Source: an uncultured Clostridia bacterium (GTDB lineage Bacteria; Bacillota; Clostridia; RUG12999). Taken from it: 31,262 nucleotides of DNA. Of this stretch, positions 25,299 to 31,262 are shown one piece after another. The stretch is from contig CAKVOK010000044.1 of the NCBI GenBank assembly GCA_934792465.1, positions 1 through 31,262 on the forward strand. The letters run 5' to 3'. The stretch's first letter is position 1; the number at the start of each line of letters is the position of its first letter. The notes beneath the pieces were generated by a model that was not told where the DNA came from, made no database searches, and saw only the letters and a program-made list of their open reading frames with translations. The position numbers and the translations under genes were made by a program.

Positions 25299-25433
25299 AT
25301 GCTCAGAACATATCAGCCAAAGAAAAGACAGAGAAAGAAAGTACACGGATTCAGAAAAAGAATGTCTACATCGAATGGCAGAAAGGTACTTGCCCGCAGA
25401 AGACTCAAAGGCAGAAAGTCTTTATCTGCATAA
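25299..25433 (+). CDS. rpmH: 50S ribosomal protein L34
   Basis: This is the 44-aa basic ribosomal protein L34, a late-assembling part of the large subunit. The whole protein follows the family pattern, from MLRTYQPKKRQRKK through GFRKRMSTSNGRKVLARRR to KGRKSLSA. The ATG at 25299 has AGGAGGT 8 nt upstream; the frame is open further left but that part is the leader. It is the head of the rpmH-rnpA-yidD-yidC-jag cluster and has a strong promoter and a stem-loop behind it, which fits the need for far more L34 than RNase P protein. Confidence 0.98.
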   Translation: MLRTYQPKKRQRKKVHGFRKRMSTSNGRKVLARRRLKGRKSLSA

Positions 25434-25460
25434 AAGTTGCTTTTGTAACTTAAAAAATAT

Positions 25461-25487
25461 AAAAGCAGGCTATCTTGCCTGCTTTTT
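25461..25487 (+). terminator. Terminator or attenuator between rpmH and rnpA
   Basis: AAAAGCAGGC (25461-25470), loop TATCTT, GCCTGCTTTTT (25477-25487). A 10-bp perfect stem with a T-run makes a textbook intrinsic terminator. It ends only 9 bp before the rnpA start, so readthrough or a promoter inside rpmH must supply the downstream genes. Confidence 0.9.
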
Positions 25488-25496
25488 GTATAGGTC

Positions 25497-25844
25497 ATGA
25501 AAACTCAGCCGATTAAAAAAAATACTTTATTTTTGTGTGTATATTCAAAGGGTACAAGCTATGTAAACAGAACGCTGGCGATGTATGTCCTGCCGGACAG
25601 GAAAAATGCCAGCAGGCTCGGTATAACGGTCAGCAAAAAGATAGGCTGTGCCGTTGTCAGAAACAGAGTAAAACGGCTTATTAAAGAAAGTTACAGACTG
25701 AACGAGCAAAATATTAAAAGTGGGCAAAACATCGTGGTTGTCGCCAGAAAAAGTGCGGCTGCCGCTGATTTTAAAACCGTAAACAGCGCATTGCTGCATT
25801 TGCTGAAAAAACTGAAACTTCTTGTATATGAAGATAATGAATAA
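25497..25844 (+). CDS. rnpA: Ribonuclease P protein component
   Basis: This 115-aa protein binds the RNase P RNA and helps it recognise and cut the 5' leader of pre-tRNA. The family RNR motif is present (GCAVVRNRVKRLIKESYRL near residue 50), as are the N-terminal MKTQPIKKNTLFLCVYSKG and the LGITVSKKIG strand. The ATG at 25497 has only a weak AGG close upstream, and the stem of the terminator behind rpmH almost touches it, so translation may be weak or need readthrough transcripts. yidD overlaps its end by 8 bp. Confidence 0.97.
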   Translation: MKTQPIKKNTLFLCVYSKGTSYVNRTLAMYVLPDRKNASRLGITVSKKIGCAVVRNRVKRLIKESYRLNEQNIKSGQNIVVVARKSAAAADFKTVNSALLHLLKKLKLLVYEDNE

Positions 25845-26064
25845 ATTTGTTATATACCTTATTAATATTTACAGAAAACATATCTCACCTTATAAAATGC
25901 CCTCCTGCCGGTTCACTCCGACTTGTTCGCAGTATGCCGCCGAGGCTTTTGAAAGGTTCGGTTTTTTTAAAGCGTTGTTTTTGAGCGCATACAGAATTTT
26001 GCGCTGCAATCCGTTTTGCAAAGGCGGATACGATCCGCTCCCACAGAAAAAGACGAAAGGTTGA
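25837..26064 (+). CDS. yidD: Membrane protein insertion efficiency factor YidD
   Basis: This is a 75-aa protein of the YidD family, which assists YidC-dependent insertion of membrane proteins. It has the amphipathic N-terminal helix (MNKFVIYLINIYRKHISPYK), the motif CRFTPTCSQYAAEA and the ending RCNPFCKGGYDPLP with its conserved cysteines. I chose the ATG at 25837, which overlaps rnpA by 8 bp and has GAAG just upstream; an ATG at 25828 is possible and would add three residues. The position between rnpA and yidC is the classic one. Confidence 0.93.
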   Translation: MNKFVIYLINIYRKHISPYKMPSCRFTPTCSQYAAEAFERFGFFKALFLSAYRILRCNPFCKGGYDPLPQKKTKG

Positions 26065-26069
26065 AGCTT

Positions 26070-27005
26070 ATGAAGATTTTTGGATTTTTGGCCGTTCCTC
26101 TCGGATGGATACTCAAGGTCATTTATCTGCTCGTACAAAATTACGGTTTTGCTCTTTTACTTTTTACGTTAGTAGCAAGACTTCTGCTTTTGCCGCTTAA
26201 TTTCAAACAGCAAAAGTCAATGGTTCAGATGAACCTTATAAAACCAAAACTCGACGCAATTCAGAAGCAATATGCAAACAACAAAGAAAAACAAAGCGAA
26301 GAAACTATGAAAGCATACAAAAAATACGGCATAAATCCGGCTGCCGGATGCCTGCCGCTGCTTATCCAGTTTCCTATACTGTTCGCACTGTATGATGTTA
26401 TCCGCCGTCCTCTTACATATATGTGGAGGGTTCCGGCAGCGGAAATAACAAGCCTTATATCGAAATACAAAATCGCATCGCCGGAAAATATCAACGGTCA
26501 GATTGAACTCGCAAAAAAACTTTATGACGTAGGTCACAAATGGGGTATCAACTTCAATTTCATGGGTCTGGATCTTTCTCAGACGCCGAAATTTGATTTA
26601 TCCTCGCCGACTCTCGGATTTACACTCGTTTGGCTCGTACCTGTGGTTGCTGCGCTCACAACATGGCTCTCTTCAAAGCTCATGAACGTCGGAATGGAAA
26701 AAGACAAAAAAGAGAAAGAGGAAGAAAATCCTGTTTCCGCACGTCCTCCCCGTCCGGGTGAAAAAACCGCGGACACTTCCGCACAGACAGCCAACACAAT
26801 GACTAATTTCATGCCGTTCATGACGCTGTGGTTTGCGTTCATTGTTCCGGCAGGTCTCGGTCTTTACTGGATTGCCGGCAACCTGATTCAGATTGCACAG
26901 CAGTATATTATCAACAGGCACTACGTTCCAAAACTTAAGGAAAGGATGTCACTTGAAAATGAAAAACTTGAAAACAACAGAAAAAAAGGCAAAAAGCGCA
27001 GATGA
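26070..27005 (+). CDS. yidC: Membrane protein insertase YidC/OxaA
   Basis: This 311-aa polytopic protein inserts and folds membrane proteins, alone or with SecYEG. The ATG at 26070 has GAAAGG 9 nt upstream and lies 5 bp after yidD. The first hydrophobic hairpin is followed by VARLLLLPLNFKQQKSM, which carries the conserved hydrophilic-groove Arg. Then come a charged coiled region with MKAYKKYGINPAAGCLPLLIQFPI, further membrane segments, and a Lys-rich tail. A loop rich in Lys/Glu/Pro (KDKKEKEEENPVSARPP) precedes the last pair of membrane segments. No lipobox is present, unlike Bacillus SpoIIIJ. jag begins inside its last codons. Confidence 0.95.
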   Translation: MKIFGFLAVPLGWILKVIYLLVQNYGFALLLFTLVARLLLLPLNFKQQKSMVQMNLIKPKLDAIQKQYANNKEKQSEETMKAYKKYGINPAAGCLPLLIQFPILFALYDVIRRPLTYMWRVPAAEITSLISKYKIASPENINGQIELAKKLYDVGHKWGINFNFMGLDLSQTPKFDLSSPTLGFTLVWLVPVVAALTTWLSSKLMNVGMEKDKKEKEEENPVSARPPRPGEKTADTSAQTANTMTNFMPFMTLWFAFIVPAGLGLYWIAGNLIQIAQQYIINRHYVPKLKERMSLENEKLENNRKKGKKRR

Positions 27006-27606
27006 AGCAATCGAACTCGCTCTTTTAGAGCTGGGAATTGAAAAAGACGACGCTGAAATAGAAATCATAGACGAGGGAAGCAAAGGCTTCTTGGGTATCG
27101 GCAGCAAAGATGCCGTTGTCCGTGTTACGGAAAAGCTCAATATAGAAAAGCTGGCGGTTTCGTTCCTCGATTCTATGACAAGCAAAATAGTATCCGATGT
27201 AAGCTATGATGTAACATACAACGAAAAAGGTCTGAAAATCGTAATGAGCGGTGACGATATGGGTATCCTTATCGGCAGACGCGGCGACACGCTCGATTCT
27301 CTGCAATATCTCACAAGCCTTTATGTAAACAGACATTCGGACGATTACGTAAAAGTTTATCTCGATACCGAAAACTACAGGGAAAAACGTCACGACACAC
27401 TGGTTCGCCTGGCACGCAGACTCGCAACACAGGTTATAAACACGAAAAAAAGCGTTACTCTCGAGCCCATGAGTCCGAACGAAAGACGTATAATTCATTC
27501 AACACTTCAGAACAATAAGCTTGTAACAACAAGCAGCGTAGGCGAAGAGCCGAACCGCAAGGTTGTAATATCTCTTATTGACAAATCAAAAAGCGAGGTT
27601 GAATAA
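26959..27606 (+). CDS. jag: RNA-binding protein Jag/KhpB (KH and R3H domains)
   Basis: This 215-aa protein is a KhpB-type RNA binder linked in Firmicutes to cell elongation and division control. The Jag N-terminal domain (about 1-55) contains EIIDEGSKGFLGIGSKDAVV. The KH domain (about 70-145) has the GxxG-type loop LIGRRGDTLDSLQYL, and the C-terminal R3H domain carries NERRIIHSTLQ. The start is uncertain: the ATG at 26959 is listed, but a TTG at 26953 has the better spacing (6 nt) to AAAGGA. Either way the gene overlaps the end of yidC by about 50 bp in another frame, implying coupled translation. Confidence 0.94.
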   Translation: MKNLKTTEKKAKSADEAIELALLELGIEKDDAEIEIIDEGSKGFLGIGSKDAVVRVTEKLNIEKLAVSFLDSMTSKIVSDVSYDVTYNEKGLKIVMSGDDMGILIGRRGDTLDSLQYLTSLYVNRHSDDYVKVYLDTENYREKRHDTLVRLARRLATQVINTKKSVTLEPMSPNERRIIHSTLQNNKLVTTSSVGEEPNRKVVISLIDKSKSEVE

Positions 27607-27608
27607 CA

Positions 27609-29063
27609 TTGGATAATAAAAAGGTAAGAACAAGATTTGCTCCGAGTCCCACGGGATATATGCATATCGGAAACCTGCGCACGGCACTCTATGCATACCT
27701 GCTTGCGAAGAAATACAACGGCGATTTTATTCTCAGAATAGAAGATACCGACCAGGAGCGTTATGTTGACGGCGCAGTAGACCTTATATACAAAACACTG
27801 AAAGAAACCGGACTAAAACACGATGAAGGTCCGGACATAGGCGGAGATTACGGTCCGTATGTTCAGAGCGAACGCCGCAGCATTTACAAAAAATATGCGG
27901 AAGAACTCGTTGAAAAGGGCGGAGCATACTACTGCTTCTGCGACAAGGAGCGTCTTGACAATCTGCGTCATATTCAGGAAGCATCCAAAATACCGACAAA
28001 GTATGACGGATATTGCAGAAACCTTTCCAAAGAAGAGGTTGAAGAGAAGCTCAAAAGCGGCGTACCATACGTTATACGTCAGAAAGTTCCGAAAACGGGT
28101 ATAACCACTTTTGACGATATAATCTACGGAACAATACGTGTGGAAAATTCTACGCTCGACGATAACATACTTTTGAAATCGGACGGATTGCCGACATACA
28201 ACTTTGCCAACGTTGTGGATGACCATCTCATGGGCATTACGCACGTAATCCGCGGCAGCGAATATCTTTCTTCAACGCCGAAATACAACTTGCTTTACGA
28301 GTCTTTCGGCTGGGAAATACCCGTCTACGTACATTGTCCCCCGGTTATGAAGAACGCTACGGAAAAGCTTTCCAAGCGTAACGGCGATGCTTCATACGAA
28401 GATATGATTAAAAAAGGCTATCTGAAAGATGCCGTAATAAACTATATCGCACTGCTCGGCTGGAGTCCGAGAGGCGAAGAAGAGATTTTCTCTCTCGAAG
28501 AACTTGTGCATGAATTTGACCCGTCCGGAATAAGTAAATCCCCGGCGATATTCGACGGCAAAAAGCTTAACTGGATGAACGGCGAATATATCCGCAAGCT
28601 TTCGCTTGACGAATTCAAAGAGCTTGCAATGCCTTATTTCAAACAGGCTGTTCACAGCGAATTTGACTTTACGGAGCTTGCAAAGCTGCTTCAGACAAGA
28701 ACGGAGGTTCTTTCCGAGATTCCTGAACAGATTGATTTTATAGACGCTCTGCCGGAATACGATACGGAACTGTATTGCCACAAGAAGATGAAAACCGACA
28801 AGGCAAATTCTCTCGAAGCACTCAGAGAAATACTTCCCGTGCTCGAAAAGCTTGATACATGGACGGAAGAATCCATACATGAAGCGATGTTCGCACTTAT
28901 CGAGAAGCTCGAACTCAAAAACGGTCGTATTCTTTGGCCGCTGCGTACCGCACTTTCAGGAAAGCAATTCACTCCGGGCGGCGGAATTGAGCTTGCGTTT
29001 CTTCTCGGAAAAGACGAATCACTCAAAAGAATTAAGATAGGTATCGAAAAATTATCCGAATAA
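27609..29063 (+). CDS. gltX: Glutamyl-tRNA synthetase
   Basis: This 484-aa class I aminoacyl-tRNA synthetase charges tRNA-Glu. The start is TTG with GAGG 10 nt upstream, 2 bp behind the jag stop. The HIGH-type signature is in FAPSPTGYMHIGNLRTALY (residues 10-28), and the KMSKS-type loop is EKLSKRNG near 255. The CFC...YDGYC pattern (residues 108-136) matches the zinc site of bacterial GluRS. The C-terminal helical anticodon-binding part is complete (TPGGGIELAFLLGKDESL). Whether it also charges tRNA-Gln cannot be seen. In many relatives mnmE follows jag instead, so this junction is unusual. A clear terminator follows. Confidence 0.97.
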   Translation: MDNKKVRTRFAPSPTGYMHIGNLRTALYAYLLAKKYNGDFILRIEDTDQERYVDGAVDLIYKTLKETGLKHDEGPDIGGDYGPYVQSERRSIYKKYAEELVEKGGAYYCFCDKERLDNLRHIQEASKIPTKYDGYCRNLSKEEVEEKLKSGVPYVIRQKVPKTGITTFDDIIYGTIRVENSTLDDNILLKSDGLPTYNFANVVDDHLMGITHVIRGSEYLSSTPKYNLLYESFGWEIPVYVHCPPVMKNATEKLSKRNGDASYEDMIKKGYLKDAVINYIALLGWSPRGEEEIFSLEELVHEFDPSGISKSPAIFDGKKLNWMNGEYIRKLSLDEFKELAMPYFKQAVHSEFDFTELAKLLQTRTEVLSEIPEQIDFIDALPEYDTELYCHKKMKTDKANSLEALREILPVLEKLDTWTEESIHEAMFALIEKLELKNGRILWPLRTALSGKQFTPGGGIELAFLLGKDESLKRIKIGIEKLSE

Positions 29064-29072
29064 GAAAATGAA

Positions 29073-29106
29073 AAACAGACTGAGATTTACGGATTTCAGT
29101 CTGTTT
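29073..29106 (+). terminator. Intrinsic terminator behind gltX
   Basis: AAACAGACTGA (29073-29083) pairs perfectly with TCAGTCTGTTT (29096-29106), followed by ATTTTTATT. It starts 9 bp after the gltX stop and probably ends the rpmH-to-gltX transcription unit. Confidence 0.9.
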
Positions 29107-29139
29107 ATTTTTATTGTAACTGCCATATTGTTTTCTTCA

Positions 29140-29406
29140 ATAAGGGGCTTTAGCCCCGTCATTCAACGTTTTCAGCGGGAGATTGTATCCGCCGCTGAAT
29201 TTAGTTATATGTTACGTTTTGAAAGGTTTTGTGATATACTATATATAAACGTATGACTTGTTGAAACCGCAGGGGCGAAAGCTAAATTCGCACAGCGAAT
29301 TTAATTTAGCTGTTTCGCAAGAAACAATTTAGCTGTCGAAGCTTATGCAAACCTAATTCAGCGGCACTAACCAATGCCTCCCCTGTGTATTTTTATTCAA
29401 CACAGG
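29140..29406. repeat. Composite interspersed repeat block 4 and hairpins between gltX and pyk (no gene)
   Basis: The 343-bp gap between gltX and pyk holds no gene. Besides the gltX terminator it carries the perfect hairpin GGGGCTTTAGCCCC (29144-29157), an 8-bp stem TTCAGCGG/CCGCTGAA (29171-29199), and the GCTAAATTCGC/GCGAATTT and GTTTCGCAAGAAAC palindromes (29280-29325). It ends with an arm containing TTCAGCGGCACTAACCAATG and CCTCCCCTGTGT. The last hairpin, CCTGTGT...ACACAGG (29382-29406), begins 1 bp from the pyk stop and may act as its weak terminator. The parts are the same as in blocks 1-3, in the opposite orientation. Confidence 0.75.
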
Positions 29407-31161
29407 TCACATTATTTTTACAACTCCGCTGTATACCAATCCCCTTGCGGAATCCATTGTTACGGTAGTACCTGTTTTCAGCAGCGTTGTAGCGCCCTTT
29501 GCGCCCGTTATCACAGGGATATTCAGCGTCATACCCACGATTGCACCATGGCTCATGCTGCCGTCCTCCTCCGTAATAATTCCGCTCGCACGTTTCAAAA
29601 TTCGAAGCAGTGTATTTGAAGTTTTCTTTATAACAAGAATATCACCGTCGCAGAAATTCGCAAGCGCTTCGCTCTCGTCCTCCGCAACGCAAAGCTTTCC
29701 GCTGACATTCAAATCGTTTACGCTGCTTCCGCTGACAAGCACATGACCCACGAGATGAACTTTCAGCACATTCGTATTTCCGCTTATTCCGACAGGCATT
29801 CCGGCTGTTATTACGACTATATCGCCGTTTTTAACGTACCCGTTCTGCGTTGCAATATCCACGGCGTGTTCAAAGAGTTCGTCCGTAGTATACTTTTCCT
29901 CGCACATAAGCGGTGTAACACCCCACGAAAGGCTAAGCTGGCGGAATACTTTCTTGGAAACCGTCGTCGCTATTATCGGGCACGCCGGACGGAATTTTGA
30001 AAGCATTCTTGCCGTCTGCCCCGATTTTGTCACCGTTATAATGGCCGTTGCGCTCAAATCGTGCGCCGTTGTACAGGTTGCATGGCTGATTGCGTCCGCA
30101 ACATTCGGCGAAGATATATTTTCTCTCGATTCAAAGCGTTTCCGATAATTTATATTTTTCTCCGTGTTTTCCGCTATAAGCGACATTGTTGCGACAACGA
30201 GATCCGGGTGAATACCGACTGCCGTTTCGCCCGACAGCATTATACCGCTCGTGCCGTCGTAAATAGCGTTTGCGACGTCCGTGGTTTCGGCACGTGTCGG
30301 CCGAGTATTTTTTATCATCGATTCCAGCATCTGCGTCGCCGTTATAACAACCTTGCCGACCGTATAACATTTCTTGATAAGCATTTTTTGTATGCCGGGC
30401 AGCTGCTCAAACGGGATTTCAACGCCCATGTCGCCTCTGGCAACCATGATACCGTCGCTGACCTTGATAATCTCGTCAATATTGCTTACGCCCTCGTTAT
30501 TTTCTATCTTGGCGATTATCTTTATATCCTGTCCGCCGTTTTCTTCAAGCACCTTTCGGATTTCCAGAATATCGTATGCGGTACGCACAAAGGACGCCGC
30601 AATTACGTCCACGTCCTCGCCGATTCCGAATATAATATCGGCTTTGTCGGTTTCGCTCATGTAATTCATCTTTACCGGAACACCGGGTATATTTATGCTT
30701 TTTCTGTTCGACAGCGATCCGTCGTTCATCGCCGTACATATAATATCCTTGTCCGTTATCTCGTCAACACGGAAGCCTACAAGTCCGTCGTCCACAAGTA
30801 TTCTGTTTCCTCTCGAAATATCTTTGAGCAGCTCTGCATAAGTTATGCTGACTATGGTATTGTCGCCCTCCAGCTCCTCCGTTGTAAACGTAAACTTCTG
30901 TCCCCGTTCTATCTTCACAGGACTTTCTTTAAAGGTTTTTATCCTTATTTCCGGTCCTTTTGTATCAAGCATAATCGGTATCGGCAGGTTATGCTTTTCA
31001 CGCAGCTTTTTTACGCTGTCCATACGCTTTTTATGTTCCTCATACGTGCCGTGCGAAAAGTTAAGCCTTGCCACGTTCATGCCGGCAAGCATCATTTTTT
31101 CAAGCATACTCTCATCGTCCGTAGACGGTCCGAGCGTACATATAATCTTTGTCTTTCTCAT
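29407..31161 (-). CDS. pyk: Pyruvate kinase with C-terminal phosphohistidine-type domain
   Basis: This is a 584-aa glycolytic enzyme that converts phosphoenolpyruvate and ADP to pyruvate and ATP. The ATG has GAGAGGAAAT 5-10 nt upstream. The N-terminus KTKIICTLGPSTDDESML leads to NVARLNFSHG with the active-site Arg, then IIAKIEN with the catalytic Lys, VARGDMGVEIP, and ATQMLESM with the PTRAETTDVANA signature. The alpha/beta allosteric domain ends near residue 470. The last 110 residues add a PEP-utiliser swivelling-type domain (ITEEDGSMSHGAIVGMTLNIP) with a His near 538, as in Bacillus and other Firmicutes pyruvate kinases; there its role is structural or regulatory rather than catalytic. It is transcribed towards gltX. 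Confidence 0.97.
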   Translation of the reverse strand: MRKTKIICTLGPSTDDESMLEKMMLAGMNVARLNFSHGTYEEHKKRMDSVKKLREKHNLPIPIMLDTKGPEIRIKTFKESPVKIERGQKFTFTTEELEGDNTIVSITYAELLKDISRGNRILVDDGLVGFRVDEITDKDIICTAMNDGSLSNRKSINIPGVPVKMNYMSETDKADIIFGIGEDVDVIAASFVRTAYDILEIRKVLEENGGQDIKIIAKIENNEGVSNIDEIIKVSDGIMVARGDMGVEIPFEQLPGIQKMLIKKCYTVGKVVITATQMLESMIKNTRPTRAETTDVANAIYDGTSGIMLSGETAVGIHPDLVVATMSLIAENTEKNINYRKRFESRENISSPNVADAISHATCTTAHDLSATAIITVTKSGQTARMLSKFRPACPIIATTVSKKVFRQLSLSWGVTPLMCEEKYTTDELFEHAVDIATQNGYVKNGDIVVITAGMPVGISGNTNVLKVHLVGHVLVSGSSVNDLNVSGKLCVAEDESEALANFCDGDILVIKKTSNTLLRILKRASGIITEEDGSMSHGAIVGMTLNIPVITGAKGATTLLKTGTTVTMDSARGLVYSGVVKIM

Positions 31162-31204
31162 AAATCATTTCCTCTCAATTAAAAATATAAATAATGTCTA
31201 CTGA

Positions 31205-31251
31205 ACAAATGGTTTTGCGAAACCATTTGTGTGAAACCTTCGGTTTCACAC
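31205..31251. other. Two adjacent perfect stem-loops upstream of pyk
   Basis: ACAAATGGTTT/AAACCATTTGT (31205-31215 and 31220-31230, loop TGCG) and GTGTGAAACC/GGTTTCACAC (31229-31238 and 31242-31251, loop TTC) follow each other and share two bases. They lie about 45-90 bp before the pyk start. They may be terminators of an unseen upstream gene, a short interspersed palindrome family, or a pyk leader structure. No clear pyk promoter was found in the visible leader. Confidence 0.75.
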
Positions 31252-31262
31252 CTAAAAACAGC

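Overview
The window looks like a piece of chromosome from an anaerobic, Gram-positive, S-layer-bearing member of the Clostridia. The signs are SLH-domain proteins, a Firmicutes-type rpmH-rnpA-yidD-yidC-jag block, GGAGG-type ribosome sites, strong TTGACA/TATAAT promoters, and an interspersed repeat of a kind common in gut Clostridia. A plant-polysaccharide-degrading gut lineage such as the Monoglobales/Oscillospirales is my best guess, but this is inference from gene content, not a placement.

Left part (1-19.4 kb, all minus strand): a carbohydrate-degradation locus. Reading with transcription, from right to left, operon A holds a cytosolic GH78 alpha-L-rhamnosidase followed 12 bp later by a secreted multimodular GH10 protein (1265 aa). 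After a repeat block come a cytosolic GH63/GH37-like glycosidase (503 aa) and then operon B: a second secreted GH10 protein (1093 aa), a secreted protein with three C-terminal SLH domains, and a large secreted SLH protein. After another repeat block lies a secreted 596-aa protein whose two end modules match the C-terminal extension of the operon A GH10. Together this suggests cleavage of a polysaccharide at an S-layer-bound surface, followed by removal of rhamnose and other end sugars inside the cell. No sugar importer or regulator lies in the window. Operons A and B each carry the same 39-nt element (32/39 identical) ending in the -35 box, a candidate operator for shared control.

Middle (19.6-24.5 kb, minus strand): a complete branched-chain-amino-acid-type ABC importer, livJ-livH-livM-livG-livF in transcription order, with a consensus promoter in front, a strong terminator behind, and a 15-bp stem-loop between livJ and livH.

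Right (24.7-29.1 kb, plus strand): a small unknown gene, then rpmH, rnpA, yidD, yidC, jag and gltX (ribosome, RNase P, membrane insertion, RNA binding, glutamyl-tRNA synthesis). rpmH-to-jag is the usual origin-proximal set, but dnaA is not beside it and gltX stands where mnmE often is. The window closes with pyk (pyruvate kinase with a C-terminal phosphohistidine-type domain) on the minus strand, tail to tail with gltX.

Four composite repeat blocks (about 1-321, 2195-2660, 12905-13325, 29140-29406) fill nearly all the longer gene-free stretches and lie directly behind the 3' ends of genes. I see no tRNA, rRNA, CRISPR array, prophage or transposase gene.
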